Assembly (NCBI GenBank): GCA_934176955.1
Contig: CAKPOS010000003.1
Coordinates: forward strand, 1 to 64,000
DNA from: an uncultured Bacilli bacterium
Lineage (GTDB): Bacteria; Bacillota_I; Bacilli_A; RF39; UBA660
Reading direction: 5' to 3'
Length of the DNA: 64,000 nt
Each line of letters opens with the position of its first letter. Within the stretch, counting starts at the first letter, position 1. This document shows positions 46,020 to 55,716 of the stretch, piece by piece. Under the pieces are notes generated by a model. The model was not told the DNA's origin. It did not search any database and worked only from the letters and a program-made list of their open reading frames with translations. Made by a program: the position numbers and the translations under genes.

Positions 46020-46925
46020 ATGGACGAAGAACAAAAAGAAATTAATGTTCCTAATATTGGTGTTAGCGAGAGGAAAAGACAATTTATTGAAAGAGAGAAA
46101 CAAGAGTATTTAAGAGAGTTACAAGAACAAAAAGAAATAAGAAGAAAAGCCGTAAAGAGAAAAAAATTATTCAAGAAAATAGGAAAAATAGTTTTTATTA
46201 CTGGTGTTGTAGCAATTGTGGGAGTAGGTCTTGATTATGCGGGAACGAAAACTGCTCAAAAAATTAAATTCCAACAAGATCCATTAGGAACAACTGCTAG
46301 TGATATTGATAAAAATATGAGTAGAGGAATGAATGCCGAAGAAGAAATTATGGATAATTATCAAGAAAAATATGAGGCGTTAGCACAACAAATGCAAGAT
46401 ACTGAAGAATTTAGCAATGATAGATTATCTCAAACAGCTAAAGATACGCAAAATAAAATTGATAATGAAATTTTCAAGTTATCTTTTAAAATAAAGGAAA
46501 GTTTTGGAACTGTAAGTGATGAAGAATTGCATTCTTCTTGTATAAAAAGAACAGATGACAAACAATCTTATTTTTATAAATTTTCTGCTTATGATAAACA
46601 AAGAGTAACATTAAATTGGTTGAAACAATATTTTGATGTTGCTCAAATTGAAAATGTCTATAATAGTTTATCAGAGGAAGATATTAATGCTTTGATTGTC
46701 TCTACAACTTATCGACAAATTGAATCTTATGAAGGTGGTTCAAATAATAAAGAAGAGTTCTTAAAAAATTTTGGATATAATTCTGATAAAAGTGAAGAAG
46801 AAAAATTTCAAGAAGCAAGCACAAAGGCCACTGATGTTGCATTTCGTGTTGCTAAAGCAAGTCTAGAACAAAAATTGGGATATTCTTTAGATGTGGAAGA
46901 AAAAAGTGTAGGAAAGGGTAAATAA
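46020..46925 (+). CDS. Membrane-anchored protein of unknown function
   Basis: Protein of 301 residues. A very basic N-terminus with coiled coil (about 15-50) is followed by one membrane helix (about 52-72) and a helical, charged outer or cytoplasmic domain with a Cys and several Gln/Glu stretches. Good ribosome-binding site (AAAGAGGTG). No family recognised. It is followed after one base by the DUF1292 gene. Confidence 0.6.
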   Translation: MDEEQKEINVPNIGVSERKRQFIEREKQEYLRELQEQKEIRRKAVKRKKLFKKIGKIVFITGVVAIVGVGLDYAGTKTAQKIKFQQDPLGTTASDIDKNMSRGMNAEEEIMDNYQEKYEALAQQMQDTEEFSNDRLSQTAKDTQNKIDNEIFKLSFKIKESFGTVSDEELHSSCIKRTDDKQSYFYKFSAYDKQRVTLNWLKQYFDVAQIENVYNSLSEEDINALIVSTTYRQIESYEGGSNNKEEFLKNFGYNSDKSEEEKFQEASTKATDVAFRVAKASLEQKLGYSLDVEEKSVGKGK

Positions 46926-46926
46926 A

Positions 46927-47157
46927 ATGGATGAAATGGAAGTTGAATATGTTACTTTAGAAGATGGCAGTGATTACTTTATTGTAGATATTATTGAGAA
47001 GTATGTTTATTTAAAAAAAGAAGATGATGAGGAAACTTTTGAAATTCGTGAAATAACAAAGAATGAGGATGGAGAAGAATTTTTTGTTGAACTTGCTAAT
47101 CAAGATGAATATGAAAAAGCATTATTATTATTTACGAATAAGTATGCTAGTAAATAA
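46927..47157 (+). CDS. DUF1292-like small acidic protein
   Basis: Protein of 76 residues: EVEYVTLEDGSDYFIVDII and ETFEIREI match the small acidic YrzB/DUF1292 family common in Firmicutes. No function is known. Confidence 0.7.
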   Translation: MDEMEVEYVTLEDGSDYFIVDIIEKYVYLKKEDDEETFEIREITKNEDGEEFFVELANQDEYEKALLLFTNKYASK

Positions 47158-47175
47158 TTGCTAATTTGTAAACTA

Positions 47176-47207
47176 AAAAGAAATATTCTTTGGAATATTC
47201 TTTTTTC
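47176..47207 (+). terminator. Terminator before parE
   Basis: AAATATTC and GAATATTC arms around TTTG, followed by TTTTTT. Just downstream is TATACT (47213-47218), a likely -10 for parE. Confidence 0.6.
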
Positions 47208-47246
47208 TATGATATACTATTTTAAGAAATTTAAGAAAGATGGTAG

Positions 47247-49166
47247 ATGACAATGGGAAAAACAACAAATACTTATGATGAAAATTCAATCAAAATATTA
47301 GAAGGATTAGAGGCAGTTAGAAAAAGACCTGGTATGTATATTGGTTCTACAGATAAAAGAGGACTGCATCATTTAGTTTGGGAAATTGTAGACAATGGGG
47401 TAGATGAAGCCTTAAATGGATATGGAAATCATTTAGAAATTATTATGCATAAAGATGGATCAATTAGTGTTACTGATCATGGTAGAGGAATACCAACAGG
47501 AATGCATGCATCAGGAAAAAGCACTCCAGAAGTAATTTATACTGTACTTCATGCTGGTGGTAAATTTTCCGAAGGAGGCTACAAAGTTAGTGGTGGCCTT
47601 CATGGAGTAGGAGCCTCTGTTGTTAATGCATTATCTAGTTTTATGGAAGTAACAACAAGGTATCAAGGAGAAGAATATTATATTTCTTTTAAAAATGGTG
47701 GTCATGTCGATAAAAAGTTAACGAAGTTAGGCAATACTAATAAAACGGGAACAACTGTACATTTTATGCCAGATAGTGAAATTTTTAACAGTACAAAATT
47801 TAATTTCAGTGTTATTTGTGAAAGAATGCAAGAATGTGCTTTTTTGATTAATGGTCTTAGTATTGAAATTACGGATGAAATTGAGGGAAAAACAGAAAAA
47901 TACTTATATCATAATGGCCTTGAATCTTTTGTTGAATATTTAAATGAAGGAAAAAATGTTTTACATAAAGTATTATGTTTTAAAGCCAATAAGGATCATA
48001 TTAATGTCAATGTTGCCCTTCAATATACCGATAGTTATTCGGAAAATATTGTTTCTTTTGTTAATAATGTTAAAACGAGTGATGGAGGTTCCCATGAAGT
48101 TGGGTTTAAAACGGCATTAACTAAGGTATTGAATGATTATGCTAGAGAAAATAATTTTATTAAAGCTAAAGATAAATCCTTTGAAGGTAGTGATGTAAGA
48201 GAAGGCTTAACAGCAATTATCAGTGTACAAATTCCAGAATCTATTCTTCAATTTGAAGGACAAACAAAAGCAAAACTAGGAACACCTGCTGCTAGAAGTA
48301 TTGTAGAAGCAATTACAACAGAAAAATTAAAATTCTTTTTAGAGGAAAATAAATCTATTGCGACAATGATTGTCACAAAAGCATTAAAAGGAAAAGATGC
48401 TAGAGAAGCAGCTAGAAAAGCAAGAGAAGAATCTCGTAAAGGGAAAGATTCTAAAAAAATTGAAAAAATTTTAAGTGGAAAATTAACTCCTGCACAAACA
48501 AAAGATAAATTGTCTCGTGAACTCTTTATTGTAGAAGGAGATTCTGCTGGTGGCTCTGCTAAACAAGCTAGAAATAAAAGAACACAAGCTATCCTTCCTT
48601 TAAGAGGTAAAGTTTTAAATACTGAAAAAGCAAAATTAGAAGATATTTTTAAGAATGAGGAAATTAATACTCTAATTCATACAATAGGTGCTGGATATGG
48701 AAATAATTTTAATATTAAAGATATTTGTTATGGTAAAGTCATTATTATGACCGATGCTGATGATGATGGAGCACATATTCAATGTTTACTTTTAACTTTC
48801 TTTTATCGTTATATGAAACCTTTAATTGAAAATGGAAATTTATATATTGCTATGCCACCTTTATATAAAGTAACAATAGGTTCTAAAGAGCATTATTTAT
48901 GGACAAATGAAGAATTAAAAGAACTAACTAAGGGGAAGAGTAATTATAAAATTCAACGATATAAAGGATTAGGTGAGATGAATGCTCATCAACTATGGGA
49001 AACAACAATGAATCCAGAAAAGAGAAGTTTAGTAAAGGTTAATATTACTGATGTTGCTCTTGCGGAGAAGAGAGTTTCTGTTTTGATGGGAGATGCTGTT
49101 GAACCAAGAAAAAATTGGATTAATGAAAATGTTGTATTTACTTTAGAAGATGATTATAAGATTTAA
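47247..49166 (+). CDS. parE: Topoisomerase IV subunit B
   Basis: Protein of 639 residues. ATPase domain: RPGMYIGSTDKRGLHHLVWE, VDNGVDEAL, DHGRGIP, GGLHGVGASVVNALS. TOPRIM: EGDSAGGSAKQARN and TDADDDGAHIQ. The ending HIQCLLLTFFYRYMKPLIENG and KIQRYKGLGEMNAHQLWETT favour ParE over GyrB. The partner parC is not next to it, which is unusual for Firmicutes. Decatenates and relaxes DNA with ParC. Confidence 0.85.
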   Translation: MTMGKTTNTYDENSIKILEGLEAVRKRPGMYIGSTDKRGLHHLVWEIVDNGVDEALNGYGNHLEIIMHKDGSISVTDHGRGIPTGMHASGKSTPEVIYTVLHAGGKFSEGGYKVSGGLHGVGASVVNALSSFMEVTTRYQGEEYYISFKNGGHVDKKLTKLGNTNKTGTTVHFMPDSEIFNSTKFNFSVICERMQECAFLINGLSIEITDEIEGKTEKYLYHNGLESFVEYLNEGKNVLHKVLCFKANKDHINVNVALQYTDSYSENIVSFVNNVKTSDGGSHEVGFKTALTKVLNDYARENNFIKAKDKSFEGSDVREGLTAIISVQIPESILQFEGQTKAKLGTPAARSIVEAITTEKLKFFLEENKSIATMIVTKALKGKDAREAARKAREESRKGKDSKKIEKILSGKLTPAQTKDKLSRELFIVEGDSAGGSAKQARNKRTQAILPLRGKVLNTEKAKLEDIFKNEEINTLIHTIGAGYGNNFNIKDICYGKVIIMTDADDDGAHIQCLLLTFFYRYMKPLIENGNLYIAMPPLYKVTIGSKEHYLWTNEELKELTKGKSNYKIQRYKGLGEMNAHQLWETTMNPEKRSLVKVNITDVALAEKRVSVLMGDAVEPRKNWINENVVFTLEDDYKI

Positions 49167-49218
49167 TTCTTTTACGAAAAATACTTACATTTTCTTTTTC
49201 TTTATAAGGAGATTGATG

Positions 49219-49668
49219 ATGGATAAAGATATTTTTTACATGAAATTAGCTATAGAAGAAGCAAAGAAAGCTTATCAATTCGATGAAGTACCAATTGGTT
49301 GTGTAATTGTTTTTCAAGATAAAGTATTAGCATGTACCTATAACCGAAAAACAATAGATAAAATTGCTACTTCTCATGCTGAAATCTTAGCAATTAATGA
49401 AACTTGTCAAAAATTAGAAAGTTGGTATTTGAATGAATGTACTTTGTATACAACAGTTGAACCTTGTCTGATGTGTACAGGAGCAATTCTTCAATCCAGA
49501 ATAAAAAGAGTAGTTTATGGTTGTACAAATCAAGCCTTTGGCTATCTCTCTAAGTTAGAAAATTCAAAAATAGAAGTTACCTCAGGTATCTTAAAAGAGG
49601 AATGTGCCTCTATTTTGAGTGACTTTTTTCAAAAAAAAAGAAAACCTCTTAAAGAAGAAGCTTCTTAA
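49219..49668 (+). CDS. tadA: tRNA adenosine deaminase
   Basis: Protein of 149 residues, ATG at 49219 (or 49216) after AAGGAG; the frame upstream lacks support. Zinc ligands His53 and Cys83/Cys86 with catalytic Glu55 in SHAEILAIN and PCLMCTGAI. Converts A34 to inosine in tRNA-Arg(ACG). Confidence 0.93.
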   Translation: MDKDIFYMKLAIEEAKKAYQFDEVPIGCVIVFQDKVLACTYNRKTIDKIATSHAEILAINETCQKLESWYLNECTLYTTVEPCLMCTGAILQSRIKRVVYGCTNQAFGYLSKLENSKIEVTSGILKEECASILSDFFQKKRKPLKEEAS

Positions 49669-49670
49669 TC

Positions 49671-50879
49671 TTATTTTATTTTTTCTAATTGTGTCATAAT
49701 CTCTTTCAGTATTTTTTCATTTTTATTCTTTTTTGGTGTGTAGTATTTTGCCTTTTTGATTTCGTCTGGTAAATATTGTTGAGGGACATAATCATTTGGA
49801 TAATCATGAGGGTATTTATAATCAGGAGAGTGATTGATAATATGTTTAGGAACTCCACCGATTTTTTTGGTATGAATATCATTTAACACTTTATCGATAG
49901 CTGCTTCTGCTGAATTGCTCTTTGGACTAAGGGCTAATTCGATGACAATGCAGGCTAAGGGAATTCTAGCTTCTGGTAGGCCAAGTCTTAAAGCTGAGTG
50001 AATTGCCGCATCGACCTTTGGACCCATACTAGGGTTGGCAAGTCCGATATCTTCATAAACGATTACAGATAATCTTCTACAGATGATATCAATATCACCA
50101 GCTTCTACTAAAAGTCCAAGATAATAAAGAGAAGCATGAACATCACTTCCACGAATGGACTTTTGAAAAGCACTAATGGCATTATAGTAGCCATCACCAT
50201 TTTTATCAATAATAATATTAGATTGACCACGAATGCTTTCTAATAACTTTGTTGTGATGTGATGGCTATTATTTGCATAGTAAGCAATTTCGATTAAATT
50301 ATAAACCGATCTTAAATCATGATTACTACTATTTTTTATCACTTCTTTAGCATCAGAATCAATTTTAATATTTTCTAGAAGATTAGAACTTATCACTTTA
50401 TCAATAGCCGTATCGATATCCTCATCACTTAAATCTTTTAACTCGAATATTTGACAACGACTTCTAATAGCAGGATTAATGGCATGATAGGGATTAGAAG
50501 TAGTCATTCCAATTAAAGTAATTAGCCCAGATTCTAAATAGGGAAGAAGTAAATCTTGTTTATCTTTATTTAAACGATGAATTTCATCTAAAATCAAAAC
50601 CATTCCTTGATATAATTTGGCTTCTTCAACTATAATATCAAAGTCTTTTTTACTATTGATAACAGCATTAAACATACGATATTTTACCTTTAATTCTTCT
50701 ACTATTGCATGAGCAATAGTCGTTTTTCCTATTCCAGGATTTCCAAATAAAATCATTGAAAATAACTTTTTATTTTGAATCAGATTGGTCAGTATTTTAT
50801 TTTCTCCAATTAAATGTTTTTGCCCAATTACTTCATCTAATTTTTTAGGTCTTAATTTGATTGCTAACGGTTCATTCAT
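49671..50879 (-). CDS. rarA: RarA/MgsA replication-associated ATPase
   Basis: Protein of 402 residues from the ATG at 50879 (MNEPLAIKLRPK) with AGAAAGGAAG upstream; the frame is open further but without support. Walker A GNPGIGKTT, Walker B LILDEIHRL, sensor region MTTSNPYHAINPAIRSRCQI, and the RarA C-terminal region ASLYYLGLLVEAGD...ICRRLSVIVYEDIGLANP. Acts at stalled replication forks. Confidence 0.92.
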   Translation of the reverse strand: MNEPLAIKLRPKKLDEVIGQKHLIGENKILTNLIQNKKLFSMILFGNPGIGKTTIAHAIVEELKVKYRMFNAVINSKKDFDIIVEEAKLYQGMVLILDEIHRLNKDKQDLLLPYLESGLITLIGMTTSNPYHAINPAIRSRCQIFELKDLSDEDIDTAIDKVISSNLLENIKIDSDAKEVIKNSSNHDLRSVYNLIEIAYYANNSHHITTKLLESIRGQSNIIIDKNGDGYYNAISAFQKSIRGSDVHASLYYLGLLVEAGDIDIICRRLSVIVYEDIGLANPSMGPKVDAAIHSALRLGLPEARIPLACIVIELALSPKSNSAEAAIDKVLNDIHTKKIGGVPKHIINHSPDYKYPHDYPNDYVPQQYLPDEIKKAKYYTPKKNKNEKILKEIMTQLEKIK

Positions 50880-51004
50880 TCTCTTCTTCCTTTCTGTTTC
50901 ATTATTATAACATGGAGTAGATAGAATGTAAATTATAGAAAAATTAGTATCTTTTTTCATAAATTCATGATATACTAAACTAGAATAGTATAGTAGGTGA
51001 TAAG

Positions 51005-51931
51005 GTGGAAAAGCTTTTTAAAACAATTGATGAGCAGTTAGATATTTTAAAAGGAAAAGGTTTGATTGTTGAAGATGAAGCTTTAGCTAAGGAAATTTTG
51101 CTTCGTGAAAATTATTTCTTTATTAATGGTTATCGAATATTATTAATGAATTCTTATCGAGATAAAACTTTTGTGGTTGGTTCGACTTTTCGTGAACTTT
51201 ATTCCATCTTTTTATTTGATCGAAGTTTTCGTAATATTTTATTTAAAAATCTACTCATCGTAGAAAATCAATTAAAATCAATTATTTCTTACCAGTTATC
51301 CAAAAAATATGGTTATCGGGATAAAGATTATTTAAATCCTAAAAATTTTACTATGGATAGAAATAAATCTAGAAGAGTAAAAGATGTTATCGAAAAAATG
51401 AAACGTCAAATTCGGGTAAATGGGGCTCATCATATGGCAACTATGCACTATATGAATAATTATGGTTATATTCCTTTATGGGTATTAGTAAAAGTATTAT
51501 CTTTTGGAATTGTAACAGAATTATATCTCATTTTAAAACCAGAAGATCAAGTAGCAATTGCAGATATCTTTGGAATGAATACCAATTATTTAGAAAATTT
51601 CTTACCAATTTTATCTAATTATCGAAATTTGTGTGCTCATGAAGATATTGTTTATGAACATCGTTCTGAAAATGTTATTGCTAATACCCCATATCATCAA
51701 AAACTTGGTATTCCTAGAATGGATGATGAATATATTTATGGAAAAAATGATGTTTTTGCTGTGATGATTATGATGAAGTATTTACTTCGCAGTGATGATT
51801 TTCGAATGATGATGAGAGAAATTGAATATGAAATTGAAAAATTAGATGGAGCAATTGATTCTATTCCTATTGAAAAAATATTAGATCGAATGGGAATTCC
51901 TAAGAATTATATGGATTTAGTAAATATGTAA
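51005..51931 (+). CDS. Abi_2 (AbiD/AbiF)-family HEPN protein
   Basis: Protein of 308 residues, GTG start. ENYFFINGYRILLM, YSIFLFDRSFRNIL, ENQLKSIISY and the HEPN-type RNLCAH (R-x4-H) in SNYRNLCAHEDIVYE mark the Abi_2 family. Members include abortive-infection RNases. Here it stands in a run of housekeeping genes between rarA and htrA, without an obvious antitoxin. Confidence 0.85.
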   Translation: MEKLFKTIDEQLDILKGKGLIVEDEALAKEILLRENYFFINGYRILLMNSYRDKTFVVGSTFRELYSIFLFDRSFRNILFKNLLIVENQLKSIISYQLSKKYGYRDKDYLNPKNFTMDRNKSRRVKDVIEKMKRQIRVNGAHHMATMHYMNNYGYIPLWVLVKVLSFGIVTELYLILKPEDQVAIADIFGMNTNYLENFLPILSNYRNLCAHEDIVYEHRSENVIANTPYHQKLGIPRMDDEYIYGKNDVFAVMIMMKYLLRSDDFRMMMREIEYEIEKLDGAIDSIPIEKILDRMGIPKNYMDLVNM

Positions 51932-51941
51932 GGAGGAAAAA

Positions 51942-53036
51942 ATGAAAAAAAGAAATGTTAGAATAATTTTAATTATAGTCGTCTTGCTTTCTTTTATTAG
52001 TGGTTCTGTTGGCATGTATTTTGTATCTTTATTTGGTACAAATGAAGTAAAAACGGTTATTCAAACAGGAAGTTTTATTGAAGAAAAAGATACGATTGCT
52101 AAAGGTGTAGAAAATGTATATGATGCTGTTGTAGTTGTAGAAGGATTTTCTAACAATAAGTTAGCCTCTACTGGTACAGGATTTATTTATAAAAAAGCAA
52201 ATGGAACAGCTTATATTATGACAAATCACCATGTTGTATCAGGAATGAATTCTATAAAAATAGTTTTAAGCGATAAAACAGTTCTTAAAGCACAAGTTCG
52301 TGGCAGTGAAGCTTATTCTGATATTGCAGTTTTAGCCGTTGATGCCAAATCAATAAAGTCAGTTGCTGTAATGGGAAAAAGCAATAATTTAAAAGTTGGT
52401 GATACCGTATTTACCGTAGGTTCTCCAGAAGGAGCAGATTATGCGGGAACGGTAACCAAAGGAATTTTATCAGGAAAAGATAGAATGGTTGCAGTTGCCC
52501 TTAGCAATGAAACTTCTTCAGATTATTATATGAAAGTACTACAAACGGATGCAGCAATTAATCCAGGAAATAGTGGAGGTCCTTTATGTAATATCAATGG
52601 AGAAGTAATTGGAATTACGAATATGAAATTAGTAGATTCTACCGTTGAAGGAATTGGATTTGCTATTCCTATTGATGATGCTTTATTTTATGCTTCTACT
52701 TTAGAAAAAGGAGGAACGATTAATCGACCATATTTTGGAATAGGAATGCTAGATTTAAATAATAGTTATTACTTATGGCAAAGTGGAATTACTATTCCTG
52801 AGGGAATAACAGAAGGTGTTGCAGTAACCGAAGTTTCTTTGACTTCTCCAGCAGGTCTTGCTGGATTAAAGAAAGGGGATATTATCCTTTCTCTCGGAGG
52901 AGAAAAAGTAAAATCTATTGCAGAATTTCGCTATGTTTTATATAAACATAAAGCAGGAGAAAAAGTATCTGTAGAATTTTATCGAAATAATAAAATCAAG
53001 AATGTTGAAGTAAAACTAGGAACAGCTAAAAATTAA
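51942..53036 (+). CDS. HtrA-type membrane-anchored serine protease
   Basis: Protein of 364 residues with ribosome-binding site AAGGAGG. One membrane helix (about 7-28), a trypsin-like domain with His97 (TNHHVVSG), Asp127 (AYSDIAVLAV) and Ser211 (NPGNSGGPL), then one PDZ domain (GVAVTEVSLTSPAGLAGLKKGD). Quality control of exported proteins. Confidence 0.93.
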   Translation: MKKRNVRIILIIVVLLSFISGSVGMYFVSLFGTNEVKTVIQTGSFIEEKDTIAKGVENVYDAVVVVEGFSNNKLASTGTGFIYKKANGTAYIMTNHHVVSGMNSIKIVLSDKTVLKAQVRGSEAYSDIAVLAVDAKSIKSVAVMGKSNNLKVGDTVFTVGSPEGADYAGTVTKGILSGKDRMVAVALSNETSSDYYMKVLQTDAAINPGNSGGPLCNINGEVIGITNMKLVDSTVEGIGFAIPIDDALFYASTLEKGGTINRPYFGIGMLDLNNSYYLWQSGITIPEGITEGVAVTEVSLTSPAGLAGLKKGDIILSLGGEKVKSIAEFRYVLYKHKAGEKVSVEFYRNNKIKNVEVKLGTAKN

Positions 53037-53114
53037 TAGTTAATTTCTTTATCTTTTAATCTTTTTATGATACAATGAAATAGACTTAGAAAGTTAAGAA
53101 AGGAAGGATAATTT

Positions 53115-53654
53115 ATGGAATTAAAAGGAAGTAAGACAGAACAAAATTTAATGACTGCTTTTGCAGGAGAAAGTCAAGCACGCAATAAGTATACTTATTT
53201 TGCAAGTAAAGCAAGAAAAGATGGCTATGAACAAATTGCCGCTATTTTTGAAGAAACAGCAAATAACGAAAAAGAACACGCTAAAATGTGGTTCAAAGAA
53301 TTAAATGGAGGATCTATTCCTGATACACCAGCAAATTTATTATCAGCAGCAGAAGGAGAAAATTACGAATGGACAGATATGTATCAAGAATTTGCTAAAA
53401 CAGCCAAAGAAGAAGGATTTGATCGTTTAGCGTATCTTTTTGAAGGCGTAGCACAAATCGAAAAAGAACATGAAGAAAGATATCGTAAATTATTAGAAAA
53501 TATTGAAGGTGGCTTAGTTTTCTCTAAAGATGGCGATAAGATTTGGAAATGTCGTAATTGTGGACATATCGTTATTGGGAAAGAAGCTCCAAAGGTTTGT
53601 CCAATCTGTGCTCATCCTCAAAGTTATTTTGAAATTAAAGCAGAAAATTACTAA
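53115..53654 (+). CDS. Rubrerythrin
   Basis: Protein of 179 residues. N-terminal ferritin-like di-iron domain with AFAGESQARNKY, EETANNEKEHAKM and FEGVAQIEKEHEERY; C-terminal rubredoxin domain with CRNCGH and CPICAHP. A -10 TACAAT lies at 53071-53076. Peroxide reduction in an anaerobe. Confidence 0.95.
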   Translation: MELKGSKTEQNLMTAFAGESQARNKYTYFASKARKDGYEQIAAIFEETANNEKEHAKMWFKELNGGSIPDTPANLLSAAEGENYEWTDMYQEFAKTAKEEGFDRLAYLFEGVAQIEKEHEERYRKLLENIEGGLVFSKDGDKIWKCRNCGHIVIGKEAPKVCPICAHPQSYFEIKAENY

Positions 53655-53657
53655 GAA

Positions 53658-53688
53658 TTGTCATGAAATTATTTCATGGCTTTTTTCT
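53658..53688 (+). terminator. Terminator after rubrerythrin
   Basis: CATGAAA and TTTCATG arms around a short loop, followed by GCTTTTTT. Confidence 0.7.
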
Positions 53689-53696
53689 TGATAAAA

Positions 53697-53744
53697 TGTT
53701 GCTTTTTTACGCAAAGAAGTAAAAAAATGCGTAAAAAAGCAACA
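53697..53744. repeat. 17-bp perfect inverted repeat beside a repeat element
   Basis: TGTTGCTTTTTTACGCA (53697-53713) and TGCGTAAAAAAGCAACA (53728-53744) are exact reverse complements separated by 14 bases. The right arm abuts the GATAGTGT element at 53745. Not a gene; it could be an insertion hot spot or a second small element. Confidence 0.65.
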
Positions 53745-54128
53745 AATAGTGTAAAATTTTATTGATTGGATTAATATACTAGTATCTAGTATGTAACTCT
53801 CTTAGAACTATTCTTTTAAGGATAATATTTGCATATTGAAAGAAAAAATTGATATGTCAAAATTTAATTTTTTTATATTACTTGTTCATTATTTTTTTAA
53901 GATTTTAAATATGTTTTTGGTATATTTATTCCATTTGTTTTGTATCCTATAGTTTTATTAATTTTTGTATTTTTCTCTTGAAATAAATTTTTGATTTATA
54001 TGCAAAATATTTAGCACATTATGTGATATATGGTTTTTATAAATGAACTTCCTTTACTATTTTTGGTTTATAGTAATTTTAATACGAAGTTCTCTTTTTT
54101 TGTGCAGTCAAAATAATTTTACACTATC
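53745..54128. mobile_element. GATAGTGT-family repeat element, copy 3 (384 bp)
   Basis: Left end AATAGTGTAAAATTTTATTG, right end ACACTATC. Internally it keeps decayed pieces of the 107-codon frame of copy 1 and the right-hand GAAGTTCTC arm. It is intermediate in length between copies 1 and 2 and more diverged, so probably older. Confidence 0.75.
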
Positions 54129-54195
54129 AAAATTGATTTGACAAATGAAATTAAAATGATAAAATAAGTATATCGTTGTAGAAAGGGGAAGTAAT

Positions 54196-54825
54196 ATGAA
54201 TATTGAGATAGAAAAAATAATAAAATTGAAATCAGGAGATAGATTTTTTTTAAAAGCACTAATGGAATTAGGAATATCAACAATAGATGAGTTGATTTCT
54301 TTAGATACTACTGAATTATCAATTAAAGTAAAAGAAGAAATAGGAAATATGGATTTAGAAAAACTTGATCGTATTAAGAATATTTTAATTTTTCAAGTTC
54401 ATCTTGCGGGATATTATTTTGCTGATGAAGATTATTCTGTGGTGGGGATAAATGGATTAATTGCAGAAGAAAAAATTAAAGTTGAAGAGTTTACATCACA
54501 AGCTAAAAAAGAGCTAAAAAAAAGTAAATTTTCTACTTTTGGTGATTTGCTAAAATGTGATGCTGAAACATTATTAAGTTATTTTACACTAGAAACTATT
54601 TTTGAACTTTATAATTATGTTCATCAATTTGGTGGTTTGTTTCTGGATGAGTATTTAAATCAAATATCTCCTGATTTGTTGACTCCTACTTCCAAAAAAC
54701 TTGAAAAGTATTTAAAGTTAACAATGAAACAAAGAAAGTTAGTAGAGAGAAAAAAACAAATTAAAATTCGTCGAAAAATTTTAACACGAGAATTAAAGAA
54801 AAAATCAAAAATTGATAAAAGGTAA
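54196..54825 (+). CDS. Hypothetical protein with helix-hairpin-like repeats
   Basis: Protein of 209 residues, ribosome-binding site AAAGGGGA. Two similar segments (ALMELGISTIDELISLD and SKFSTFGDLLKCDAETLL) resemble the helix-hairpin layout of the RNA polymerase alpha C-terminal domain. The C-terminus is very basic (RKKQIKIRRK). Nucleic-acid binding is plausible. No family is named. Confidence 0.5.
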   Translation: MNIEIEKIIKLKSGDRFFLKALMELGISTIDELISLDTTELSIKVKEEIGNMDLEKLDRIKNILIFQVHLAGYYFADEDYSVVGINGLIAEEKIKVEEFTSQAKKELKKSKFSTFGDLLKCDAETLLSYFTLETIFELYNYVHQFGGLFLDEYLNQISPDLLTPTSKKLEKYLKLTMKQRKLVERKKQIKIRRKILTRELKKKSKIDKR

Positions 54826-54920
54826 CTTAGTTATCTTTGTCAATTTTTTTTCTTTAAATATTAAACATAAATTGACATATTATTTACAAAAATCTTTCTA
54901 TAATGAGTTTGGTGATATTA

Positions 54921-55715
54921 ATGAAGATATATGTTGATTTAGTTTTGTTATTAAATTTTGGATTTGATTTAATTTTATTATTTACCGTAGCAATTATTTT
55001 AAGAAGACAAACCAATTTAAAAAAATTAATCTTAGGAGCTTTAGTAGGAAGTATTACTATTTTATCAATGTTTATTGAAATGAAAAGTTTAGAACTTTTT
55101 CTTGTTAAGATACTGATTTCTATTTTTATGGTCATCATTACTTTTGGTTATCGAGATATTCATTATATGTTTAAAAATTTATTTTATTTATATACTTCAT
55201 CTATATTACTAGGAGGATTTCTTTACTTTTTAAATTTGCAATTTAGTTACCATAATGAAGGATTAGTATTTTATTTTAATGGACTATCTGTCAATGTGAT
55301 TGCGTTAATTATTTTAAGCCCAGTCATTTTATATTGTTATGTAAAACAAGGTTTGCATTTAAAAAATCATTATCATCATTATTATCATGTCGATATTTAT
55401 TTAAAAAGTAAGGAGGTGATAGAAGCAACAGCATTCTTAGATACAGGGAATCATTTAACTGACCCCTATAAAAAAAGACCAATTCTTTTAATCAATAAAA
55501 ACTTAATGACTATTGACTATGAAAAAGAATTAGCTCTTTTGGTTCCTTATGATGCCCTAAATTATCATGGACTTTTAAAATGTGTAATTCCCGATAAAAT
55601 ATTTATCCAAGGAGTAGGGTTTAGAAGTAATTTTTTAATTGGTATTTCTAATGAAGAAATTCATATAGATGGTGTTGATTGTATTATGGGAAGTGGTTTA
55701 TTAGAAGGAGCTTAA
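54921..55715 (+). CDS. spoIIGA: SpoIIGA-like sigma-E-processing protease
   Basis: Protein of 264 residues; ATG at 54921 is preferred over 54903 because family members start at this point (MKIYVDLVLLLNFGFDL). Five membrane helices in the first half, then an aspartic-protease-like domain with AFLDTGNHLTDPY and GVGFRSNFLIGIS, ending in DCIMGSGLLEG. It is shorter than Bacillus SpoIIGA. It activates the SigE precursor encoded two bases downstream. Confidence 0.85.
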   Translation: MKIYVDLVLLLNFGFDLILLFTVAIILRRQTNLKKLILGALVGSITILSMFIEMKSLELFLVKILISIFMVIITFGYRDIHYMFKNLFYLYTSSILLGGFLYFLNLQFSYHNEGLVFYFNGLSVNVIALIILSPVILYCYVKQGLHLKNHYHHYYHVDIYLKSKEVIEATAFLDTGNHLTDPYKKRPILLINKNLMTIDYEKELALLVPYDALNYHGLLKCVIPDKIFIQGVGFRSNFLIGISNEEIHIDGVDCIMGSGLLEGA

Positions 55716-55716
55716 T

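Noticed and set aside
51005..51931. Abi_2 gene as part of a defence island
   Set aside because: Its neighbours are core genes (rarA, htrA), with no other defence gene near; kept only as a family assignment.
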